A stretch of 22,478 nt of DNA from Prevotellaceae bacterium (GTDB taxonomy: Bacteria; Bacteroidota; Bacteroidia; Bacteroidales; UBA932), in contig JAIROF010000183.1 of assembly GCA_031257655.1 (NCBI GenBank), positions 1 through 22,478 on the forward strand. Direction: 5' to 3'. Both the position numbers and the translations under genes were made by a program. Within the stretch, counting starts at the first letter, position 1. Every line of letters starts with the position of its first letter. Of the stretch, positions 14,401 through 20,277 are shown piece by piece. The notes under the pieces are model-generated. The model ran no database searches. It worked only from the letters and a program-made list of their open reading frames with translations, and was not told where the DNA came from.

Positions 14401-14641
14401 TAGTATCCTCGTTACCCTGATACAGCTTGAACGTACCATACCCGTATATGAGGACGTCCAACCTGCCGTCGTTGTTGTAGTCTCCCCATACATTCCCTCC
14501 GTTTCCGCGCGGATAACCGGCGTCGGCAAAGGGTTTCAGCTCCGTGAAGCCCGGCTCGTCAACCGCCTTCACGCTCAGGCTAACGGACAGGCATAGTCCG
14601 AGAGCCACCATTCTTGTCATCACTTTTGTTTTCATACTCAT
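11444..14641 (-). CDS. T9SS-exported protein with two seven-repeat FG-GAP/VCBS propellers
   Basis: A 1065-aa secreted protein. Signal peptide about 1-26. The first propeller (about 35-405) has seven calcium-loop repeats of the DxNxDGxxD type, near residues 54, 106, 168, 225, 278, 335 and 383. A proline-rich linker follows (411-423, APPVVIPPLPAPA). A second propeller (about 430-865) again has seven loops, near 457, 515, 586, 646, 712, 786 and 843. Then a fibronectin-III-like domain (about 876-975, PATPTGLSATSDADGQINLS), eight glycines (976-983), and a T9SS type A sorting domain (about 992-1065, ELTVYSVTGAKVWSK ... GAVYLVVLRVG). It should be exported through the type IX system and anchored or released at the surface. 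It follows the GH97 gene by 29 bases, so it is probably co-transcribed. Its ligand is unknown; glycan or cell adhesion is inferred. Confidence 0.9.
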   Translation of the reverse strand: MSMKTKVMTRMVALGLCLSVSLSVKAVDEPGFTELKPFADAGYPRGNGGNVWGDYNNDGRLDVLIYGYGTFKLYQGNEDTTFTDATSAVFGTPPSMLWQGAVAWLDYDKDGSLDLIISGHDGSAVVATVYKNAGATGNYALAADAAITLPTLKSHNEDTPGRLITVADYDGDGYPDILLAGDSDGTPIFSLYKNNGASGGFALQAAPYNGGGFTVYQRMAVAWGDFNGDGKPDILYNGRSSSDDTGYSGVYKNNGDGTFDHVALPTPGVFEGEVAWIDYDNDGDLDALVTGYAWYDGGWQWWHANLSRNNGDGTFTEVSGHGIGATSKSAVAVGDINKDGFADVVEIGDANGGVYYNNGDGTFTKTLTVILSQITRGMVSLVDIDSDNDLDFVITGNYVEPVLYKNTSASAPPVVIPPLPAPAAVDTVAFTQIATPVGGTAAFPVNLTRGSGAAWGDYDNDGNLDVLVWGVYADDGTARSWFYRNNGDGTFTDVTTTVFGSSLPGLYSAAAAWLDYDNDGVLDLILAGATVVTDDAADKKSVTKVFKGAYVFGAYSLSEVVTLSDDFYPFDFEKSGGISRNIAVADYNKDGYQDVLIAARYTDPDAGDTERHFRIFKNKGGESFELQDNAAIGLIDGNGGGIAWGDYNKDGYLDILFSGYRDSEGWLSAVFTGHSDGVFTETKLQLNGADFGHPDDGQKVFGTEGGEVTWVDVNADGYLDALITGSGPSYKYNADLNSYTEYSGFEWWNAIVFPYNPTTQAIGTGQPGMMGNGLGETCNSSVTWVDLNDDGLPDIITSGQSDFAEKSNRKGSAVNYRTSNGVYYRQPLLGSGNLGDGTVSVVDYDKDGKMDVFATGESGVVLLRNTGSATPAAPATPTGLSATSDADGQINLSWTASAAPTLRYNIFAKRQGFITSLLPVNEATGALKVSLDHAPLLHTSAYSLSGIAGGEYTVGVQAVGVNGKTSAFATATLTIGGGGGGGGNTGVEKALPGSFAAYKSGEAIVVATDIAREAELTVYSVTGAKVWSKTGALAGNTQISGLQQGAVYLVVLRVGSAAEVRKVAL
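11693..11716. repeat. (GCC)8 trinucleotide tract encoding a poly-glycine linker
   Basis: Eight perfect GCC units on the + strand read as eight GGC glycine codons on the - strand, between the FN3-like domain and the T9SS sorting domain of the propeller protein. Slippage here would change linker length by whole residues without a frameshift. Confidence 0.9.
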
Positions 14642-14670
14642 ACATTTTTAAATTGTTTGTTAAAAAAAAT

Positions 14671-17085
14671 TTATTTGAGAAACTTGAACGAGCAAGCGCC
14701 GGATGTGGCCTCAACGCTTACTATGTATATTCCCGCAGGGAGGTGGGCAATGGCCAGCTCCTCCTGGGTAGAAATTCCGCTGTACTTTCGCTGCTCTACC
14801 ACCGTGCCCTGCATGTTGACTATGGCAACAGCCCGGATGAGGTCGCTGCTCTTTACGGTGAGCAGGGATGCATTTGCGCTGGCGTATGCGTAAGCGTGCA
14901 GGGCTTCGCCGCTACTTTTTTTTTCCACGCCGGTGGGTTCGTCGTCGTCCGCCTTTTTGTCGGGGTCGTCGTCCGATCCCTCCACAAAGGCCTGCATCAC
15001 AAAACCCCCTTCGGGCGAGCAGCTGATGTTGCCCAGCTCCGCCAGGGCGGAGATGGTGAGGGCGCTATCTACGGCCATGGCGGTGGCGGTGGCGTCGCTT
15101 CTGGGGCGGTTGTCGCGGTAGAGTATCACCCGGTACTTTTCGCTGTCTGCGATGCTGCCCAGCAGGGAGGCTATGCGGCTCACGTCGAACGTTCGCTCGC
15201 TTTCGTTGGTCATTCCGGCCACAAACCAGGCTTTTCCCTTTCGCTTTGCTATCATGGCGTACTCTCCCACCTTTCCGTCGAGGGCAACGCTTTCGTCCCA
15301 CACGGTGGGCACCTTTGCGAGGTACTTCATCACCGCTGGGTTGTCGCGGTAGGTTTTGGGGTTGTCGCAGAGGTAGGCAATGGGCATGTCGTACATCACG
15401 TACATGGCCAGCTCGTGCGCGCGGGTGCCAATGCTCTTGGGTATTCCGCTCCACGTGGGGCTGTAGGCTGCGTAGTGGACGTTTCGGAGCGAACCGGGGG
15501 TGTAGTCCATGGGGCCTGCGAGCTGCCGAATGAAAGGTATCTCCACGTGGTACTTAGCGGTAGGGAGGCGTCCACCGGCGCGCTTTTCGTCCCACTTGTA
15601 GTTTTCTGCGCCCGCCACGGCTTCGTAGCTAAGGATGTTGGGGTAGGTGCGGTGCAGGCCGTGGGGCACGGGGCATCCGTGCAGGAGGAGGGTAAGCCCC
15701 AGCTTGGCGGCGGCGTCGGCAAGCTGCTCCACCACCTCCGTGCCCTGCTGGTCGGTGCGGTAAAAGAAGTCCACCTTTACGCAGGTGTAGCCAATGTTTT
15801 TCAGGCCGTTCAGCCGGTTTTTGTTGTACATCACGTCGGCAATGTAGTCCCACTTTACCACCTGCACGCCGCTGTCTTTGCCGTAGCTAACAATTGTCCG
15901 CTGCTCCGACCCTGTGAGGTTGTGCTGCCCATCGGTATCTATGGTGATGTACCTAAAGCCGTACTCCTTTGCGAAGTCGATGTAGTGCTTGTAGATGCCG
16001 GGGCCGTTTCCGTTGCTGATGTTGCCCCAGCCCGACGGAAGGCCCGATACCTCTAAGCGCGCGTCGTGCCAGTACTCCCAGGTCGATTTTCCCGGGGCGT
16101 CGCGCACAAAGGCAAAGTCTACGCCCTCCTTCTGGGGGGATGAGAGCAGGAGCACCAGCTGGTTGGCGAGCAGGTCTTTATCTTCTTCGGCAACGATAAT
16201 CACCCGCCAGGGGTAGCTGTGCGCGCCGGTATTTTGCGCCAGGTAGTCTTCGTAGGTGAGGATTTTTGGGCCTGTGTACTGGTCGCCCGCCGTTTGGGTT
16301 TTGGGGTAGTAGGTCCAGAAGCCCTTCATGCTGCTGTTGGATTCGCGCTGCAGGTAGAGCGTTGGATAGCTGTGCAGGTCGGCTTCGGTAATGGCTACCT
16401 TCACGCCGCTGCCGCCGTCAAAGCCAAAGAGGACAGGCGTTACGCTGTAGCGAAAGTCGTTTCCGTTGGCAGCGTCGTAGTCGCTGCGAATATCGGCAAT
16501 GCTGCCGAACTTGGTGTACCAGCGCTCGTAGTTTTCGTCGTCGCCCATTTTATCCAAATCGCTCATGGCGGGATACCACACCGTAACCGCTTCGGCAAAG
16601 GTGAAGGAGGCGTTTTCGGAAGCTACATACGTTGTATCGCCGTTGGCGGCGCGCGAAATAAAGCGGTAGGCGGCGCCCTCGTTGTAGGCTCTCACCGCCA
16701 GCGAATAGCCCTGGGCAAAGTCCACCCGCACTTCGCGGTACGATTCGACGAGGCTCGCCGTTTTTCCGTAGATGAGGGGAATGGCGCGGGGCGCTACGGC
16801 CGTAGCGGTGTCGTAGGCCACGGCGCTCACGGTTGCGTCTTTGCCCCACACGCCGCCATCCTTTATGGTCATGGACACCTCGGAGGGGCTGATGAGCGTT
16901 CGCCACCCCGCGCCGCTTTTCTGCTGCACGGAGTAGGTGGTTTTGTCGCCATCGGCGGAGGTTAGCGCAACCCTCAGCCGGCCGTTGGGCGAGGTGACGG
17001 AGTACTCTGCGGCTGCCGCAGCGCTGCCCGCAAGCGCAAGCGCAAGCAGGAGGAGGAAAATGGGTTTTCGTAAAGGCATGTTCAT
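14671..17085 (-). CDS. GH97 glycoside hydrolase (retaining, alpha-galactosidase type) with T9SS sorting domain
   Basis: An 804-aa enzyme. Signal peptide about 1-25 (FLLLLALALAGSAAAAAEYS), N-terminal GH97 beta-sandwich (about 27-310), catalytic (beta/alpha)8 barrel (about 325-590), C-terminal sandwich (to about 702). An acidic linker (SDDDPDKKADDDEPTGVEKK) then leads to a T9SS sorting domain (about 725-804, ending IYIVSVEATSGACSFKFLK). In VKVDFF the aspartate D439, with E494 (AGAEN) 55 residues later, matches the spacing of the nucleophile and acid/base known for the retaining GH97 alpha-galactosidase from Bacteroides thetaiotaomicron (D415/E470). SusB-type inverting members lack the aspartate. 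It would cleave terminal alpha-galactosides at the cell surface. The spacing is 18 bases after the upstream GH97 gene. Substrate is inferred from the catalytic residues only. Confidence 0.92.
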   Translation of the reverse strand: MNMPLRKPIFLLLLALALAGSAAAAAEYSVTSPNGRLRVALTSADGDKTTYSVQQKSGAGWRTLISPSEVSMTIKDGGVWGKDATVSAVAYDTATAVAPRAIPLIYGKTASLVESYREVRVDFAQGYSLAVRAYNEGAAYRFISRAANGDTTYVASENASFTFAEAVTVWYPAMSDLDKMGDDENYERWYTKFGSIADIRSDYDAANGNDFRYSVTPVLFGFDGGSGVKVAITEADLHSYPTLYLQRESNSSMKGFWTYYPKTQTAGDQYTGPKILTYEDYLAQNTGAHSYPWRVIIVAEEDKDLLANQLVLLLSSPQKEGVDFAFVRDAPGKSTWEYWHDARLEVSGLPSGWGNISNGNGPGIYKHYIDFAKEYGFRYITIDTDGQHNLTGSEQRTIVSYGKDSGVQVVKWDYIADVMYNKNRLNGLKNIGYTCVKVDFFYRTDQQGTEVVEQLADAAAKLGLTLLLHGCPVPHGLHRTYPNILSYEAVAGAENYKWDEKRAGGRLPTAKYHVEIPFIRQLAGPMDYTPGSLRNVHYAAYSPTWSGIPKSIGTRAHELAMYVMYDMPIAYLCDNPKTYRDNPAVMKYLAKVPTVWDESVALDGKVGEYAMIAKRKGKAWFVAGMTNESERTFDVSRIASLLGSIADSEKYRVILYRDNRPRSDATATAMAVDSALTISALAELGNISCSPEGGFVMQAFVEGSDDDPDKKADDDEPTGVEKKSSGEALHAYAYASANASLLTVKSSDLIRAVAIVNMQGTVVEQRKYSGISTQEELAIAHLPAGIYIVSVEATSGACSFKFLK

Positions 17086-17103
17086 TTTTTTATTTTTTTT
17101 TGG

Positions 17104-19092
17104 TTAATAATTGGGCGGGCAAACCCCGCCCCTACGCAATACTACGACAAATCCTCCGCCTACCGCCATGTTCAGCGTCAGCTTTGTGCCGGCGTTCACG
17201 GTAGCGGTTTCGTGGTTGTAGTGTTCGGCGTTTTGGTTAGCCAGGTATCCATCGGTAAAGATTTCGGCGGCGTACTGTACCCCCGGCTCCAAAAACGATA
17301 AGTCCACCACGGCCGTACGCGCCGTCCAGTCGGTCATACCGCCCACGTACCATTTTTCGCCGGCGCGCTTGGCCACCAGGGCGTACTCCCCCACCCTTGC
17401 CTCCAGCACCTTAGTATAGTCGAAGGTTACGGGTACGGTTGCGAGAAAGCTCCGCACGTCGGGATACTTGTTGTACTCCACCGGCGAATCGCAGAGCATG
17501 GCCAAGTACTGGTCGTACAGCACGTACATAGCCAGCTCGTGGCAGCGCGTTCCCATGGTGAGGGGCATTCCCGGGTCTAAGGGTTTGAAGGATTGCTGCG
17601 TTCTGTTTCGCATGGAGCCGGGCGTGTAGTCGAGGCTTCCCCCCAGCATTCTGGTGAATGGAAAGGTGAGGTGGTGGACGGGGTTGGGCGTTACATCCCA
17701 CTTTGCGCACTCCGCCCCGCGCACCGCCTCAAAGTTGAGGATGTTTGGGTACATGCGCTGCAAGCCCGCAGGCTTGCTGCAGCCGTGAAAGTTGAGCATG
17801 AGCTTGTGCTCCGCAGCCTTCCGCGCAATCGTTTCGAGCCACTCCAGCGCCAGCTGGTCGTCGCGGTCAAAGAAGTCCACCTTTAGCCCCACGGCTCCCC
17901 AGGCGCTTATCATGGCCATGTACCGGTCGGCATTTTCGCGGAGCGCCGCCGCCACGCACCAGAGAAACACCCCCACGTTTTTTGATTTTGCGTAGCGAAT
18001 CACCTCCTGCACGTCCGTTTTGGGATTTACCTGCGCGAGGTCGAAGATGTTCGACCAACCGGCGTCCCAGAGGAGGTATTCGAGGCCGTTTTCTGCGGCA
18101 AAGTCCACGTATCGCTTGTATAGGGCGGTGCTCCTGTTCTTCATCCCCGAGGGCACGGAGTCGCCGGGCAGCTCTGCGTCGTGCCACCACTCCCAGGCCG
18201 CCTTTCCGGGCTTAACCCACGATGCGTCGGCAATAGCCTGCGGGGTGGAGAGCTTGTAGATAATTTCGTTGACGAGCAGCGACCTGTCGTCGTCCGTAGC
18301 AATGATTACGCGCCACGGAAAATCCCTCGTGCCGCTCACCCTGGCAATGTAGGGCGCCGCCTTCTTGACCACCGTCACAAAGCTGCCCCAGCTGCCCATG
18401 GCGATGCTGTCGGGGTATGGCGCGTAGCATCCCCGAAAATTTTGGCCGTGCTTTTCGAGGTACATTCCGGGGTAGCTGCGCAGGTCTGCCTCCGCCACGA
18501 CCACCCGCACGCCCTCGTTGGGGTACGAAAAGAGCGCTGGCGTGATAGCCCGCTTGCCCTCCGCTATGGCGGAGGGCGACCGGTAGCGGAGGTAGGGCAC
18601 CTCCCACGAGGTGAGCGTGCCTACTTCGGGAAACGTCACCTCGGGTTCTCCGGCGAGGCGTATCTCCGCCGTTTCGCTCTCCACCGTCACCGTGCCCCCA
18701 AAGCTCGTCGAAAAGCGGTAGGCCACGCCCTCGTTGTACGCCCTGACGACGATGGCGTAGCCGCCGTCAAAGGTTACCCGCTGCTCGTTGAAGCAGTCCT
18801 GCAGCGTGTCAAACTTCCCGTACAGCGGCGCAATGGCCTGGTTTACCGAGCGCGGCTGCACCGCCTTCACCTCGGGCTGCACCCCCAGGCGCCGTCCGGA
18901 AACGTTCAGGCCAATAGCCGAAGGCCTCACCACCTCCCTACCCCTGTAGGATACGGAGTAGGTAACCGTTGCGCCTACGCTCAGCGAAAGGCGGAGGCGC
19001 CCGTCCGGCGACGACACCTCAACAACTTCGGCGGCGCTTGCCGAAAAATACGGCAGCGCAAGCAGAAGCAGAATTTTTGTGCGTTGTTTCAT
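17104..19092 (-). CDS. GH97 glycoside hydrolase (retaining, alpha-galactosidase type), second copy
   Basis: A 662-aa GH97 enzyme with a signal peptide (MKQRTKILLLLALPYFSASA) and no T9SS sorting domain, so it probably stays in the periplasm. The barrel carries AAWEWWHDAELPGDSVPSG, LLWDAGWSN, and GLKVDFFDRDDQ with D406 as candidate nucleophile; E461 (RGAEC), again 55 residues later, is the acid/base. It differs widely from the neighbouring GH97 and is not a recent duplicate. ATG 19092 is chosen because it gives a clean signal peptide; the frame stays open to 19152, up to a terminator hairpin. The last residues, RRGGVCPPNY, are encoded by a GC-rich palindromic repeat (17113-17131), so the native C-terminus may have been replaced. 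It appears to be the first gene of an operon with the next GH97 and the propeller gene. Confidence 0.92.
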   Translation of the reverse strand: MKQRTKILLLLALPYFSASAAEVVEVSSPDGRLRLSLSVGATVTYSVSYRGREVVRPSAIGLNVSGRRLGVQPEVKAVQPRSVNQAIAPLYGKFDTLQDCFNEQRVTFDGGYAIVVRAYNEGVAYRFSTSFGGTVTVESETAEIRLAGEPEVTFPEVGTLTSWEVPYLRYRSPSAIAEGKRAITPALFSYPNEGVRVVVAEADLRSYPGMYLEKHGQNFRGCYAPYPDSIAMGSWGSFVTVVKKAAPYIARVSGTRDFPWRVIIATDDDRSLLVNEIIYKLSTPQAIADASWVKPGKAAWEWWHDAELPGDSVPSGMKNRSTALYKRYVDFAAENGLEYLLWDAGWSNIFDLAQVNPKTDVQEVIRYAKSKNVGVFLWCVAAALRENADRYMAMISAWGAVGLKVDFFDRDDQLALEWLETIARKAAEHKLMLNFHGCSKPAGLQRMYPNILNFEAVRGAECAKWDVTPNPVHHLTFPFTRMLGGSLDYTPGSMRNRTQQSFKPLDPGMPLTMGTRCHELAMYVLYDQYLAMLCDSPVEYNKYPDVRSFLATVPVTFDYTKVLEARVGEYALVAKRAGEKWYVGGMTDWTARTAVVDLSFLEPGVQYAAEIFTDGYLANQNAEHYNHETATVNAGTKLTLNMAVGGGFVVVLRRGGVCPPNY
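17113..17131. repeat. GGGCGGG / CCCGCCC hairpin overlapping the end of a GH97 gene
   Basis: A 7-bp stem (17113-17119, 17125-17131) with a 5-base loop, within a GTAGGGGCGGGGTTTGCCCG-type unit on the minus strand. It looks like a common dispersed repeat and supplies the last codons of the upstream GH97 gene (GGVCPPN). Confidence 0.65.
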
Positions 19093-19152
19093 ACGAATTT
19101 TTGATTTAAATACCACAAGTAAGGTACTCAGCGTGCGCCTGCGTACAGGCAC

Positions 19153-19198
19153 AAAAAAAGCGTGTAAACCTCTACATATTGGTTTACACGCTTTTTTT
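19153..19198. terminator. Bidirectional intrinsic terminator, 18-bp stem
   Basis: Perfect arms 19153-19170 and 19181-19198 (AAAAAAAGCGTGTAAACC and its complement) around a 10-base loop, with A/T runs at both ends so it can work on either strand. On the minus strand it would end transcripts from the GH36 / 149-aa gene side before the GH97 operon begins, suggesting these are separate transcription units. Confidence 0.85.
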
Positions 19199-19370
19199 GC
19201 TTGTACAAGCAGCAGGCTACCTCAAACAGCCAAGAAGGTCTGCCGGCGGCAGGACTTTTACGGGGTCAATTTTGCCGTAGTCTTTTACATTTTGCAATAA
19301 TTTTATAAAGTAGTAAAAATCGACGTTTTTGTGCTATGTCAGCTGTTAGACCTCACCCCCGGCCCCTCTT

Positions 19371-19427
19371 CAAAGGAGAGGGGAGCAGGAGCTCGACATT
19401 CGGCGCAAGCCACCCCCCTCTCCTTTG
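19371..19427. repeat. Inverted repeat of CAAAGGAGAGGGG units
   Basis: CAAAGGAGAGGGG at 19371-19383 has its exact reverse complement at 19415-19427, within a C-rich stretch beginning CCTCACCCCCGGCCCCTCTT at 19351. It looks like a common dispersed intergenic repeat, not a gene. Confidence 0.7.
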
Positions 19428-19436
19428 GACGAAATG

Positions 19437-19527
19437 GCGCAGTAGAGACGCACGCCGTGCGTCTCACTGCGCATTGCGCCGCAGCCTATTTCGTCGCTGA
19501 GACGCACGCCGTGCGTCTCTACTGCGC
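19437..19527. repeat. 30-bp inverted repeat built of two palindromic modules
   Basis: Arms 19437-19466 and 19498-19527 pair with one mismatch around a 31-base loop. Each arm itself contains the palindrome GAGACGCACgccGTGCGTCTC, so the unit can form either one long hairpin or two short ones. It is flanked by GCGCAGT/ACTGCGC. Confidence 0.8.
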
Positions 19528-19602
19528 ATCACGCGCCATCAATCATAATAATCACTCAAATCAAAAAAATCAGAGTTCAGACAATGATATGCGTAGCATG
19601 AA

Positions 19603-20052
19603 CTATTTATACTTCTCCATTAAGTACTCATATCGTGCGTCATTTATCTCTTTTTTTAGCGCCTCTTTTTTAGTACAGGCCTCTCCTATGCCGTATTTTT
19701 TTTTCAAATACTCATACCGGAGCTTTTCTTTGGGCGTTTCTTGCCTGTCGTTGGGGGAGCTGTCCAAAAAATCTTTTTCCGATAAGCCGGAGCATTTTCT
19801 CAAAAATTCCGGCATTGGATTTTCCCGCTTAAATTTTTCGGCCTCCTCGCCGCTCAGCGTTTTCAATTTTTGGGAGTATTCGCGCAAAAACTTCGGCGTA
19901 TCTCCCGAAATTTCCTCAACGCCATCCGCCGGATTCTCCTTCTCCAGCGGAACAATAACCAGCCTCACCCACTTGTTGTGCAAGCTCGGCATCGACGAAA
20001 GGGAAATCATCCCATCCCCAGAAATGTGCGTATCTATTTGGTATGTTTGCAT
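19603..20052 (-). CDS. Hypothetical 149-aa charged protein
   Basis: I do not recognise the family. The N-terminus MQTYQIDTHISGDGMISLSS, then LHNKWVRLVIVPLEKEN, reads as a small beta-rich unit like the first part of short Bacteroidota proteins related to antitoxin-type DUF2281 proteins. The rest is charged and helical, with a repeated motif LRYEYLKKKYG and ARYEYLMEKYK near residues 110-120 and 138-149. No signal peptide, so it is probably cytoplasmic. ATG 20052 is chosen because a -7-like box lies just upstream, and the upstream frame to 20145 starts only with TTG. It stands alone between the GH36 gene and a terminator, bounded by a 17-bp inverted repeat (19174-19190 / 20134-20150). Confidence 0.6.
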   Translation of the reverse strand: MQTYQIDTHISGDGMISLSSMPSLHNKWVRLVIVPLEKENPADGVEEISGDTPKFLREYSQKLKTLSGEEAEKFKRENPMPEFLRKCSGLSEKDFLDSSPNDRQETPKEKLRYEYLKKKYGIGEACTKKEALKKEINDARYEYLMEKYK

Positions 20053-20075
20053 AGTATTGGGATTTTTTACGCTGA

Positions 20076-20083
20076 CAAAAGTA
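20076..20083 (-). promoter_or_regulatory. Possible -7 box of the 149-aa gene
   Basis: TACTTTTG on the minus strand (20083 down to 20076) fits TAnnTTTG and would start transcription about 17 bases before ATG 20052. The only TTTG upstream is 12 bases away, too close for a -33 box, so the call is weak. Confidence 0.3.
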
Positions 20084-20133
20084 ATCATTTCCCGACAAAC
20101 AGCGCACGGACGCACCCAAAAATGCTTAAAATA

Positions 20134-20150
20134 CGTGTAAACCAATATGT
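20134..20150. repeat. 17-bp inverted copy of part of the terminator hairpin at 19174-19190
   Basis: CGTGTAAACCAATATGT here is the exact reverse complement of 19174-19190, about 940 bases away. The two copies flank the 149-aa gene and the repeat cluster. The match does not extend on either side. Confidence 0.8.
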
Positions 20151-20243
20151 CAAAGAGCCTTTCCTAATGCTATAGCTTCCTTAACTTCCTTTTAAACAGC
20201 TTGCAAAAGCTGAATTACAAACTCCTTTTACCTTAATAAACAA

Positions 20244-20259
20244 GACCGCTGTAGCGGTC
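20244..20259 (-). terminator. Hairpin downstream of the GH36 gene, possible terminator
   Basis: Stem GACCGCT / AGCGGTC (20244-20250, 20253-20259) with a 2-base loop, 18 bases after the GH36 stop on the minus strand, followed in that direction by a moderately T-rich stretch (TTGTTTATT). Confidence 0.5.
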
Positions 20260-20277
20260 GACCGCAAGGGTTGCCCC

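Larger units (their letters stand above)
19093..19602. other. 510-base intergenic region rich in repeats
   Basis: No gene is supported here. From left to right it holds a short AT-rich leader of the GH97 gene, an 18-bp terminator hairpin (19153-19198), a perfect palindrome GCTTGTACAAGC (19199-19210), a small stem CTGCCggcGGCAG near 19234-19246, an AT-rich stretch (about 19280-19330), and two inverted repeats (19352-19427 and 19437-19527). I see no clear promoter box for the GH97 gene; TACTTGTG on the minus strand near 19110-19117 is a one-mismatch -7 candidate without a -33 partner. Confidence 0.6.

Noticed and set aside
14614..16056. 480-aa ORF on the + strand antisense to GH97
   Set aside because: A shadow frame of a GC-rich gene with clear GH97 and T9SS motifs on the other strand; the same holds for 16219-16965 and 18181-19104.
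19093..19152. Longer start for the second GH97 gene
   Set aside because: The added residues come before the signal peptide and abut the terminator hairpin; ATG 19092 gives a clean signal peptide.
19331..20140. 269-aa ORF on the + strand
   Set aside because: It reads through dispersed repeats and then antisense to the 149-aa gene; composition is not protein-like.
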